Assembly: GCF_004361695.1 (NCBI RefSeq)
Contig: NZ_SNVW01000006.1
Location: forward strand, 124,001 to 188,000
Reading direction: 5' to 3'
DNA: 64,000 nt
DNA from: Curtobacterium flaccumfaciens
GTDB taxonomy: Bacteria; Actinomycetota; Actinomycetes; Actinomycetales; Microbacteriaceae
Part shown: positions 33,307 to 41,364 of the stretch, in pieces
How the letters are laid out: every line of letters starts with the position of its first letter
Position numbering within the stretch: position 1 is the first letter of the stretch
Program-made: the position numbers and the translations under genes
Notes under the pieces: model-generated
What the model saw: only the letters and a program-made list of their open reading frames with translations
Told to the model about the DNA's origin: nothing
The model's database searches: none

Positions 33307-34730
33307 CCAGGTACCTCGTCGGCATCGACAACGGCTCGCAGTCGTCAAAGGTCACGGTCTTCGACGAGCGGGGCGTCGTCGTCGCCGAGGGGCGCGTCCC
33401 GCTGCGGCCGAACCACACGCCCGAACCGGGCGTCGTCGAACACCCGGACGACGACCTCTGGGACTCGATCGCGGCAGCGTGCCGGATTGCCATGGCGGCG
33501 TTCCCGGGCGATCCGTCCGAGATCGTCGGTGTCGGGCTCTGCACCATCCGGTTCTGCCGGGCGGTGCTCCGCGCCGACGGTTCGCTCGCGCAGCCGGTGA
33601 TGAGCTGGATGGACGCTCGCGTCGGCCGGCCGTTCGTGGCCGAGCACGACGACGCAGCGTTCGTCACGACCTCGTCCGGGTACGTCACGCACCGGCTCAC
33701 CGGGAGCTTCCGCGACACCGCCGCGAACTACCAGGGCTCGTGGCCGATCGACACGGACACCTGGCGCTGGACCGACGACGATGCGGCGTACACCGCGACG
33801 GGCATCCGGCGCTCGCAGCTGTTCGAGCTCGTCGACCCGGGCGACCGCCTCGGCGAAGTGACGGCGGAGGCGGCCGCGGCCACGGGCCTCCCGGCCGGTC
33901 TGCCGGTGGTCGCGACGGCCAACGACAAGGCAGTGGAGGCGCTCGGGTGCGGGCTCCTCGACCCGAGCACGCTGCTCGTCTCCCTGGGGACGTACATCGC
34001 GGGCATGTCGGTCGGATCACGGAACATCGGCGATGCCGCGGACTTCTGGACGAACTTCGGGTCGGAGCCCGGCCGGTACCTCTACGAGTCCGGCGGTATC
34101 CGACGCGGCATGTGGACCGTCAGCTGGTTCCGCGACCTGCTCGGTCCGGACTACGCCGCTGCTGCCGAGGCGGACGGGGAGCGTGCCGAGGACCGGCTGA
34201 ACCGCGAGGCAGCGGCGGTCCCGGCCGGGTCGGACGGGCTGCTCACCGTGCTCGACTGGCTCGCGCCGGCCGACGCGACGTTCCGGAAGGGCTCGATCCT
34301 GGGGTTCGACGGTCGCCAGGGCCGCGCCCACACGTACCGGTCGATCCTCGAGGGCATCGCGATGACGATGCGCGACCGCAGCGACGCCATGGCCGCCGAG
34401 CTCGGGGTGCCGTACGAGCGCGTCGTCGTGTCCGGCGGCGGCTCGTCCTCCGACCTCATGATGCAGGTGATGGCCGACGTGTTCCAGGCGCCGACGATCC
34501 GCGTCGTCGGTGACAGCGCAGCGGGGCGTGGGGCCGCGATCTGCGCAGCGGTCGCGACCGGAGTGCACCCGTCGTTCGAGACGGCCGCCCACGCGATGGT
34601 CGTGGAGCGGGACCGGTTCGCGCCGGACTCGTCGACGGCACGCGTCTACGACGCGCTCCGTGCGGTGCACGCCGACGTCACGGCGCAGACCGACGATCTG
34701 TACCGGCGGACCGCAGCGATCGTCGGCTGA
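33303..34730 (+). CDS. FGGY-family carbohydrate kinase, YgcE-like
   Basis: A 475-residue sugar/polyol kinase. The phosphate motif is GIDNGSQSSKVTVFD, followed by a catalytic Asp in MSWMDARVG near 105. DKAVEALGCGLLDPSTLLVSLGT and the C-terminal VVVSGGGSSSDLMMQVMADV with GAAICAAVA form the ATP site. Family relatives phosphorylate glycerol, xylulose, gluconate or erythritol; similarity and context point to E. coli YgcE. Translationally coupled to the FAD oxidase by ATGA. Last gene of the operon, followed by a 42-bp palindrome. Confidence 0.88.
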   Translation: MTRYLVGIDNGSQSSKVTVFDERGVVVAEGRVPLRPNHTPEPGVVEHPDDDLWDSIAAACRIAMAAFPGDPSEIVGVGLCTIRFCRAVLRADGSLAQPVMSWMDARVGRPFVAEHDDAAFVTTSSGYVTHRLTGSFRDTAANYQGSWPIDTDTWRWTDDDAAYTATGIRRSQLFELVDPGDRLGEVTAEAAAATGLPAGLPVVATANDKAVEALGCGLLDPSTLLVSLGTYIAGMSVGSRNIGDAADFWTNFGSEPGRYLYESGGIRRGMWTVSWFRDLLGPDYAAAAEADGERAEDRLNREAAAVPAGSDGLLTVLDWLAPADATFRKGSILGFDGRQGRAHTYRSILEGIAMTMRDRSDAMAAELGVPYERVVVSGGGSSSDLMMQVMADVFQAPTIRVVGDSAAGRGAAICAAVATGVHPSFETAAHAMVVERDRFAPDSSTARVYDALRAVHADVTAQTDDLYRRTAAIVG

Positions 34731-34761
34731 CGACCGCGCAGCACGGACGCGACGCCCTGTC

Positions 34762-34803
34762 GGACTGGAGGCGCGGTGCCAGCCGGCACCGCGCCTCCCG
34801 TCC
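34762..34803. repeat. 42-bp palindrome (GGACTGGAGGCGCG variant)
   Basis: Arms GGACTGGAGGCGCGGTGCC and GGCACCGCGCCTCCCGTCC around AGCC, one mismatch. Lies between the convergent kinase and corA genes; likely bidirectional terminator. Confidence 0.8.
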
Positions 34804-34810
34804 GTCTCGG

Positions 34811-35866
34811 CTAGAGCCAGTTGCGCTTGCGGAAGACCGCCCACAGCACGCCCATCAGGACGAGCATCCCGACGATCGCGACCGGGTAGCCGTAGCGCCA
34901 GTGCAGCTCGGGCATGTGGTCGAAGTTCATGCCGTAGACGCCGGCGATCAGCCCGGGCGCGAACAGGATCGCCGCCCACGAGGAGATCTTCTTCACCTCT
35001 TCGCCCTGCCGGTGCGCGGCGCGGGCCAACTGCCGGCTCTCCTCGCCCTGCGCCAGGCTCGCGCTGGTCATCCGCCGCATCGCCTCGTTCTGCTCCTGGG
35101 AGACGAGCGTCGCGTGCAGGGTCAGGGCGTTCTCGAGCAGCGCCCGGAACGAGTCCACCCGCTCGGTGACGCGCAGCGCGTGGTCGAGGACGTTCCGCAG
35201 CCGGTGCTGCACCTCGTCGTCGACGCCGTACTTGTCGGCGCCGCGCAGCAGGCCCTTCACCATCGCGGGGACCGGCTTCGTCGCCCGCTGGAAGCCGAGG
35301 ACCTCGCTGAGGAGCTGGTAGATGCGCTTCGAGACACCGGGGTCGACCTGGCCGGCGAAGAGCTGGTCCTCGATGGCGTCGACCTGGTCCTGCAGGATCT
35401 CGACGACCGGGGCGTAGCCGTCCACGACCTCGTCGAGCACCGCGGCGGTGACGGCCTCTGATCCGCGGGCGAGGAACTCCGGGTCCGCCTCGACCTGGGC
35501 GCGGAGGGCGGCGAGGTCGGGACGCTCGGCGTGCCGGACGCTCACCACGAAGCGGTCGCCGACGAAGAGGTGGACCTCGCCGAACTGGACCGTCTCGGAC
35601 GCAGCGTCGAACCACGCGGGCCGGAGCACCAGGAACAGCGTCTCGCCGTACCGCTCGAGCTTGGCGCGCTGGTGCCCCTTGCGGGCGTCCTCGACGGCCT
35701 GCTCGTGCAGGTCGAACTCGGCGGCGACGGCTTCGAGTTCGGACGGTTCGGGGCGGAGCAGCCCGATCCACGCGAGGTCGCAGTCGCGTCGCGCGTCGAG
35801 CGACAGGGTCGACGACGACTCGACGCGACGTCCGTCGACGTAGACCGCGTTGTCGATCATTGCCAT
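34811..35866 (-). CDS. corA: CorA-type magnesium/cobalt transporter
   Basis: A 351-residue pentameric cation channel. The cytosolic alpha/beta and long-helix domain fills residues 1-285. Two C-terminal helices carry the signature YGMNFDHMP in the loop between them and end in RKRNWL. ATG at 35866 follows AAGGAG by 6 nt. A perfect 8-bp hairpin, GTCCCGGA-ACGA-TCCGGGAC (35905-35924), lies about 40 nt upstream and may be part of the leader or a terminator of the gene before it. Ion preference cannot be read from sequence. Confidence 0.93.
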   Translation of the reverse strand: MAMIDNAVYVDGRRVESSSTLSLDARRDCDLAWIGLLRPEPSELEAVAAEFDLHEQAVEDARKGHQRAKLERYGETLFLVLRPAWFDAASETVQFGEVHLFVGDRFVVSVRHAERPDLAALRAQVEADPEFLARGSEAVTAAVLDEVVDGYAPVVEILQDQVDAIEDQLFAGQVDPGVSKRIYQLLSEVLGFQRATKPVPAMVKGLLRGADKYGVDDEVQHRLRNVLDHALRVTERVDSFRALLENALTLHATLVSQEQNEAMRRMTSASLAQGEESRQLARAAHRQGEEVKKISSWAAILFAPGLIAGVYGMNFDHMPELHWRYGYPVAIVGMLVLMGVLWAVFRKRNWL

Positions 35867-36132
35867 GCTGTGCTCCTTCGGTCGGGAGCAGGCAGGCGCG
35901 AGCGGTCCCGGAACGATCCGGGACGAGGGCGTGGTTCAGCGAACGGGCACGGCGACGACCGTCAGGGGCGGCCGGCCCGGTCGTGGATGGTCACCCGACA
36001 TCGCGCCTCACCTGCCCTTCTGGTCCGTCGCGACTGCTGATCGCAGCCGACTCGGCCACACCCGTGGCCGACGTCCGACCCTACTCCGCCGCCGAGGACG
36101 TGCCAAGGGCGGGGACCCGCACCTGCGAGGGC

Positions 36133-36735
36133 TCACATGCCCCAGACGTCACGGTTCGACGAGGCCACGGCGATCGCGCCCGCGCCGAGCGCCGCCACGA
36201 CGTCGGCCTTGTCGCACACCAGGCCACCGGCGATGACCGGGACGGCGGTGTCGTCGCGGAGCCAGGTGATGACGCGGGGCATGCACCCGGGCAAGATCTC
36301 GATCGCATCGGGCTTCGCCTGCTCGACCACCCGGGGCAGCTGGTGGTACGAGAACGAGTCGACCAGGAAGAAGCGCTGGACGGCCACGAGCCCGGCGCGC
36401 TTGGCGGCACGGACCAGGTTCGACTTGGTGGACAGCACCCCGTCGGCACGGGTGTGCTCGGCGATCCAGGTCACCACGACCTCACGCGACGAGAACCCGT
36501 CGAGCAGGTCGACGTCCACGAAGACCGTCTTGCCGGCGTCCTTCGCTCGGTCGATGACGTCGGCGACGTCGAGAACGCTGCCGTACAGGACGAACACGAC
36601 GCCCCGGTCGGAGGCCAGGACCTCGTCGAGCGCCGAGGCGTTCTTCACACTGGCGATCACCGGGTCGTCCCGGAGCGCTTCGAGCACGGAGTTCGCGGTG
36701 GTGCTGCGCGCGACATCGCGATCCGTGGTGGTCAT
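36133..36735 (-). CDS. GlpP/YgcP-family mRNA-binding antiterminator
   Basis: A ~200-residue TIM-barrel-like regulator. In Bacillus, GlpP with glycerol-3-phosphate binds the glp leader and prevents termination. Visible family segments are VVFVLYGSVLDVADVI, TVFVDVDLLDGFSSRE, DGVLSTKSNLVRAAKRAGL, AVQRFFLVDSFS, IEILPGCMPRVI and PVIAGGLVCDKADVVAALGAG, ending in SSNRDVW, in the same order as GlpP. An ATG at 36744 would add three residues; a GACAAT -10 overlaps it, so 36735 is preferred and may be leaderless. It lies 1.4 kb beyond the catabolic operon whose leader holds an intrinsic terminator. Confidence 0.88.
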   Translation of the reverse strand: MTTTDRDVARSTTANSVLEALRDDPVIASVKNASALDEVLASDRGVVFVLYGSVLDVADVIDRAKDAGKTVFVDVDLLDGFSSREVVVTWIAEHTRADGVLSTKSNLVRAAKRAGLVAVQRFFLVDSFSYHQLPRVVEQAKPDAIEILPGCMPRVITWLRDDTAVPVIAGGLVCDKADVVAALGAGAIAVASSNRDVWGM

Positions 36736-36795
36736 ACAGCCCATTGTCGATGTCCGGCCCTGGCAACGGGCCGGACGCAGACGGGCGCTGGCGGG

Positions 36796-37338
36796 TCAGC
36801 GCGTGATGCGGAGGCCCGACGTCGCCAGCTCGGTGAGCTGCCACCCGAGCCACGGGCTCCAGGCGAACGGCGAGCCCTCGACCGAGGCGCGCAGGGCGTC
36901 CTCGGACACCCAGGCGTACTCGGCGACCTCGTCGTCGGCCGGGGCCGGCACGTCGTCCGTCACGGCGCGGTACACCGGGCAGACCTCGTTCTCGACGATG
37001 CCGGACGCGTCGACCGCGCGGTACCGGAAGTCCGGCAGCACGAGCTCGACGTCGCGCACGGTGATGCCGAGCTCGCGGGAGGCCCGTCGGGCGATGGCGT
37101 CCTCGAAGGACTCGTCAGGACCGGGGTGGCCGCAGAACGTGTTCGTCCACACCCCCGGCCAGGTCTTCTTCGACAGCGCACGGCGGGTCACCAGGACGTC
37201 GCCGTCGGTGTTCCGGACGTGGCAGGAGAACGCCAGGTGGAGGGGCGTGTGGTCTGTGTGCACCGTGAACTTGTCCGCCGTGCCGATCGGGGTACGGTCG
37301 TCGGCCAGAAGCACCACGGTTTCAGGGAAAGTGCTCAT
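36796..37338 (-). CDS. idi: Isopentenyl-diphosphate delta-isomerase, type I
   Basis: Interconverts IPP and DMAPP, supplying the starter for carotenoid chains. A 180-residue Nudix-like protein. LAFSCHVRNTDGDVLVTRRA begins the Nudix region; the catalytic Cys is in NTFCGHP (near 68) and the catalytic Glu in ENEVCPVY (near 117). It is divergent from crtE, with only 21 bp between the two start codons, so their promoters must overlap the opposite gene start. No ribosome site fits, suggesting leaderless mRNA. Confidence 0.93.
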   Translation of the reverse strand: MSTFPETVVLLADDRTPIGTADKFTVHTDHTPLHLAFSCHVRNTDGDVLVTRRALSKKTWPGVWTNTFCGHPGPDESFEDAIARRASRELGITVRDVELVLPDFRYRAVDASGIVENEVCPVYRAVTDDVPAPADDEVAEYAWVSEDALRASVEGSPFAWSPWLGWQLTELATSGLRITR

Positions 37339-37359
37339 CTGCACCGATAGGTTAGGCCA

Positions 37360-38418
37360 ATGAGCGAGGAAGCGGCCACCGTGGCGCACATCGACCTCGC
37401 GCTCGTCGACGACTGCCTCGAGCGCTTCTTCGCCGTGTCGTCGGCCCGGGCCGAGCGCTACGGCCGCCCCTCCGAGGAACTCTGGCGGGTGCTCCGCAAG
37501 GCGAGCATGGGCGGCAAGCGCTTCCGGCCACGCATGGTCCTCACCGCGTACGCCGGGCTCGGCGGTGCGGATGCCCACGCCGCCGCGCACGTCGCCGCCG
37601 CGTACGAACTGCTGCACACCGCCCTCGTCGTGCACGACGACGTCATCGACCGCGACTGGTCGCGCCGCGGGCAGCCGAACGTCGCCGGGTCGTTCCGCGA
37701 CACCGGCACGACCGGTGGCCTGCCGCTGCCGACGGCCGAACACCGCGGCATGAGCGCCGCGGTCATCGCCGGGGACCTCGCGCTCGCTGCGGCCCCGCGC
37801 TTCATCGAGGCCGCCGGCGTCACCGGTGACCGTCGCTCCCGCCTGCTCGAGATCCTCGACGAGGCGGTGTTCGCCAGTGCCGCGGGGGAGATGACCGACG
37901 TCGACCTCGCCCTCGGGGTGATGCCGACCGTCGACGAGGTCCTCGCGATGGAGCGGGCGAAGACGAGCGTCTACTCGTTCGAGGCCCCGCTGCAGTCCGG
38001 CGCGGTGCTCGCCGGCGCCACCGAGCAGGTCGTCACCGCGCTCGGGGACTTCGGCCGCGAGATCGGCATCGCCTACCAGATCGTCGACGACCTCCTCGGG
38101 GTTTTCGGCGACGAGACCATGACGGGCAAGTCCGTCCTCGGTGACCTGCGTGAGGGCAAGCGCACGATGCTCATCGCGCACGCCGCGACGACCGACTGCT
38201 GGCCCGAGCTCGAGCCGTACCTGGGCGACCCGGGCCTCACCGAGGAGCGTGCGGACGAGGTCCGTGCGACCCTGGTGTCCTGCGGTGCCCGTGCGGCCGC
38301 GGAGTCGAGGGTCGCCGAACACGCCGCCCTGGCCCGTGCCGAGCTCGCCGCACTGCCGTACGACCTCGCCGACCGCCTGGAGGGCCTCGTGACCGAACTC
38401 GTGGAGCGCACGCGGTGA
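37360..38418 (+). CDS. crtE: Geranylgeranyl diphosphate synthase
   Basis: Builds C20 GGPP from IPP and allylic diphosphates. A 352-residue all-helical prenyltransferase. First Asp-rich motif DDVIDRD follows ELLHTALVVH near residue 92; GGKRFRPRM precedes it; the second motif is IVDDLLGVFGD near 240. ATG at 37360 follows TAGGTT by 6 nt, so the carotenoid operon begins with a leaderless gene. Its stop overlaps crtB (GTGA). First gene of crtE-B-I-Ye-Yf/Eb. Confidence 0.93.
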   Translation: MSEEAATVAHIDLALVDDCLERFFAVSSARAERYGRPSEELWRVLRKASMGGKRFRPRMVLTAYAGLGGADAHAAAHVAAAYELLHTALVVHDDVIDRDWSRRGQPNVAGSFRDTGTTGGLPLPTAEHRGMSAAVIAGDLALAAAPRFIEAAGVTGDRRSRLLEILDEAVFASAAGEMTDVDLALGVMPTVDEVLAMERAKTSVYSFEAPLQSGAVLAGATEQVVTALGDFGREIGIAYQIVDDLLGVFGDETMTGKSVLGDLREGKRTMLIAHAATTDCWPELEPYLGDPGLTEERADEVRATLVSCGARAAAESRVAEHAALARAELAALPYDLADRLEGLVTELVERTR

Positions 38419-39347
38419 CGCACAGCAAGGCCGAGCCACGTCCGACGACGCGGCTCGGGCTCTACGACGCCACGGCAGAGGCAGCCTCCGGCGTCGTCAT
38501 CGACCGCTACTCCACGTCGTTCGGGCTCGCCAGTCGCCTGCTCGCGAAGGACACCCGCGAGCACATCCGGAACGTCTACGCGCTCGTCCGGGTCGCCGAC
38601 GAGGTCGTCGACGGTCCCGCGACCGAGGCCGGGCTCGACCCCGCGCTGGCCCGCACGGTCCTCGACGAGCTCGAGGCGGACACCGAACGCGCCATCGCGC
38701 TCGGGTTCTCCGTCAACCCGGTGGTGCACGCCTTCGCCCGCACCGCGCGGACCACCGGCTTCGGCCCCGAGCTCACCCGTCCGTTCTTCGCGTCGATGCG
38801 GATGGACCTCGAGCAGACCGAGCACGACGAGGCCTCGTTCACCACCTACGTGTACGGCTCGGCCGAGGTCGTGGGCCTGATGTGCCTCCGTGCGTTCGTG
38901 TACCGCGCCGGCCGACCGACCTTCGACGACTCCGTGCTCGTCGACGGCGCGCGAGCACTCGGTGCCGCGTTCCAGAAGGTCAACTTCCTCCGCGACCTGC
39001 ACGCCGACTTCGAGGTGCTCGGTCGCTCGTACTTCCCCGGCGTCGAGGTGCGCACCTTCGACGAGGCCACGAAGGAGCGGCTCGTCGCCGACGTCCAGGC
39101 CGACCTCGACCGTGCCGCGATGACCATCCGCCTGCTCCCCGCCGACGCGCAGAAGGCCGTCGGACTGGCGCACGGGCTCTTCCAGGAGCTCAACGACCGC
39201 ATCGCGGCGACGCCGGCGAACCTCCTCATCACGACCCGGGTGCGCGTGCCGAACCCGGTGAAGGCGCGGCTCGCCGCGCAGGTCCTCGCCGGACGCGCCC
39301 CGTTGCGTTCGCGGGCCGCCCACCACCTGCCTGGAGGCACGTCATGA
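38415..39347 (+). CDS. crtB: Phytoene synthase
   Basis: Condenses two GGPP to phytoene. A 310-residue squalene/phytoene-synthase fold. The first Asp-rich motif occurs as VRVADEVVDG near residue 57 and the second as QKVNFLRDLHADF near 190, with GRSYFPG after it. GTG at 38415 overlaps crtE; the 3' end overlaps crtI (ATGA). The ribosome site for crtI (CTGGAGGC) is embedded in its last codons. Confidence 0.93.
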   Translation: MTHSKAEPRPTTRLGLYDATAEAASGVVIDRYSTSFGLASRLLAKDTREHIRNVYALVRVADEVVDGPATEAGLDPALARTVLDELEADTERAIALGFSVNPVVHAFARTARTTGFGPELTRPFFASMRMDLEQTEHDEASFTTYVYGSAEVVGLMCLRAFVYRAGRPTFDDSVLVDGARALGAAFQKVNFLRDLHADFEVLGRSYFPGVEVRTFDEATKERLVADVQADLDRAAMTIRLLPADAQKAVGLAHGLFQELNDRIAATPANLLITTRVRVPNPVKARLAAQVLAGRAPLRSRAAHHLPGGTS

Positions 39348-41023
39348 CCCCGCCCCGCGCCTCCGGTCCGAAGGCGCCCGCCTCCGCACCGACGGCACCC
39401 GCGTCCGCTCCGCGGGCGCCGGCGTCCGCTCCGCGGGCGTCCGGCTCACGACGCAAGGTGCCGGCTCGTCGCGCCGTCGTCATCGGCGGCGGCATCAGCG
39501 GGCTCGCGTCCGCCGCCCTGCTCGCGCGGGACGGCTTCTCGGTGACCGTGCTCGAGCAGCGGACGCAGCTCGGCGGGCGCGCCGGCTCGTGGGAGCAGGA
39601 CGGCTTCCGGTTCGACACCGGTCCGTCGTGGTACCTCATGCCCGAGGTGTTCGACCACTTCTTCCAGCTGCTCGGCACCTCCGCGGACGCCGAACTCGAC
39701 CTCGTGCGGCTCGACCCGGGTTACCGCGTCTACAGCGAGGGGTACGACGACCCCATCGACCTGCGCGCCGACCGCGAGGCGAACATCGCGCTCTTCGAGT
39801 CGGTCGAGCCCGGTGCGGGCGACCGGATGCGGAAGTACCTCGCCTCGGCTGAGGACACCTACGCCATGGCCGTCCGCCGGTTCCTGTACACGACCTTCCA
39901 GGACCTCACGAAGCTCGCGGCACCCGACGTCCTCCGGCGGCTGCCCAAGCTCGCCCGCCTGCTGCTCCAGCCGCTGTCCGCGTTCGCGAGCTCGGCCGTG
40001 CGGGACCGCCGGCTCTGGCAGGTCCTCGGGTACCCGGCGGTCTTCCTCGGCACCAGCCCGTACGCCGCCCCGAGCATGTACCACCTGATGAGCCACCTCG
40101 ACCTCGCCGACGGCGTGCTCTACCCGAAGGGCGGCATCACCGAGGTCATCTCCGCCGTGGAACGGGTCGCCCGTCGCGAGGGCGCGAAGATCATCGCCGG
40201 TGCCAAGGTCGAGCGCATCGTCGTGCAGGACGGCGTCGCCGCCGGCGTCGTGCACCGCGACCGCGACGGCGTGCAGCACACCGCGCCAGCGGACCTCGTG
40301 GTCAGCGCAGCCGATCTCCAGCACACCGAGATGCAGCTGCTCGACCGCGAGCACCGCACGCACGGAGCCGACCACTGGACCAAGCGGGACCCGGGCCCGA
40401 GTGCCGTCCTGGTGTACCTCGGCATCGACGGTCCGACGCCGGGCCTGCTGCACCACACCCTCGTGTTCACCGAGGACTGGAAGGCGAACTTCGGCGCGAT
40501 CTTCGGGAAGGACCGGCACGTGCCGGACCCCGCGTCGATCTACGTCTGCGCGCCCTCCGAGACCGACCCGTCCGTCGCGCCCCGCGGCTCGAGCAACCTG
40601 TTCGTCCTGGTGCCGTTGCCCGCCGACCTGTCGATCGGCAAGGGCGGCATCGACGGTGCCGGCGACTACCAGGTCGAGCAGATCGCCGACCGCGCGATCG
40701 ACGTCGTCGCCGAGCGCGCGGGCATCCCCGACCTCCGCGACCGCATCCGGGTCCGCCGCACGATCGGCCCGCGCGACTTCGCCGACGACCTGAACGCGTG
40801 GAACGGGTCGATGCTCGGTCCGGCGCACACCCTGCGGCAGAGCGCGTTCTTCCGCGAGAAGAACGCCTCGGCGAAGGTCGACGGCCTGTACTACGTCGGG
40901 GCCTCGACGATCCCGGGCATCGGGCTGCCGATGTGCCTCATCAGCGCCGAGGTCCTGCTCAAGCGGATCCACGGCGACAGCAGCACCGAGCCGCTGCCGA
41001 CGCCGCTGGGCGCCACGGTCTGA
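39344..41023 (+). CDS. crtI: Phytoene desaturase
   Basis: FAD enzyme that desaturates phytoene to lycopene (559 residues). The dinucleotide motif is AVVIGGGISGLASAALLARD near residue 46, and GLYYVGASTIPGIGLPM near 520 is the C-terminal carotenoid-dehydrogenase signature. The first 45 residues are atypical: three APASAPT/R heptads from a 21-bp tandem repeat (39374-39436), then a basic stretch. ATG at 39344 follows GGAGG. Membrane-peripheral enzyme. The stop overlaps crtYe by one base. Confidence 0.93.
   Translation: MTPPRASGPKAPASAPTAPASAPRAPASAPRASGSRRKVPARRAVVIGGGISGLASAALLARDGFSVTVLEQRTQLGGRAGSWEQDGFRFDTGPSWYLMPEVFDHFFQLLGTSADAELDLVRLDPGYRVYSEGYDDPIDLRADREANIALFESVEPGAGDRMRKYLASAEDTYAMAVRRFLYTTFQDLTKLAAPDVLRRLPKLARLLLQPLSAFASSAVRDRRLWQVLGYPAVFLGTSPYAAPSMYHLMSHLDLADGVLYPKGGITEVISAVERVARREGAKIIAGAKVERIVVQDGVAAGVVHRDRDGVQHTAPADLVVSAADLQHTEMQLLDREHRTHGADHWTKRDPGPSAVLVYLGIDGPTPGLLHHTLVFTEDWKANFGAIFGKDRHVPDPASIYVCAPSETDPSVAPRGSSNLFVLVPLPADLSIGKGGIDGAGDYQVEQIADRAIDVVAERAGIPDLRDRIRVRRTIGPRDFADDLNAWNGSMLGPAHTLRQSAFFREKNASAKVDGLYYVGASTIPGIGLPMCLISAEVLLKRIHGDSSTEPLPTPLGATV
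39374..39436. repeat. 21-bp tandem repeat at the 5' end of crtI
   Basis: Three units (39374, 39395, 39416) encoding APASAPT, APASAPR, APASAPR. In frame, so copy changes only lengthen the N-terminal tail. Confidence 0.8.
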
Positions 41024-41364
41024 TGCCCGGGCTGTACCTCGCCGGGCTGCTCGTGTCGCTCGTCGGCATGACGGTGCTCGACGCGCGCTTCCGGCTGTTC
41101 TTCTGGCGGGCACCGTGGCGCGCGACCGCCGTGATGGTCGTCGGCGTCGCGTTCTTCCTGCTGTGGGACGCGCTCGGCGTCGCGTTCGGCATCTTCTTCA
41201 TCGGGCCGCAGAACCTGCTCACCGGGGTGCTGCTCGCGCCGGACGTCCCGCTCGAGGAGCTCTTCTTCCTGCTGCTGCTCTGCTACACGACGATGAACCT
41301 GACCGGGTTCGTCCGGCCCCTCGTCGCCCGGCGGGTCCGCCGGTCCGAACGGCGGCGCGCGTGA
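41023..41364 (+). CDS. crtYe: Carotenoid epsilon/gamma-cyclase subunit CrtYe-like
   Basis: A 113-residue membrane protein with three helices, first subunit of the heterodimeric C50 carotenoid cyclase known from Corynebacterium. The lycopene-cyclase-domain signature is GVLLAPDVPLEELFFLLLLCY near residue 72, written here only to 21 minus one residue as GVLLAPDVPLEELFFLLLLC. ATG 41023 overlaps the crtI stop (TGATG). The end overlaps the next gene (GTGA). Confidence 0.88.
   Translation: MPGLYLAGLLVSLVGMTVLDARFRLFFWRAPWRATAVMVVGVAFFLLWDALGVAFGIFFIGPQNLLTGVLLAPDVPLEELFFLLLLCYTTMNLTGFVRPLVARRVRRSERRRA

Noticed and set aside
35905..35924. Magnesium riboswitch before corA
   Set aside because: Only one 8-bp hairpin is visible; the multi-helix M-box layout is not.
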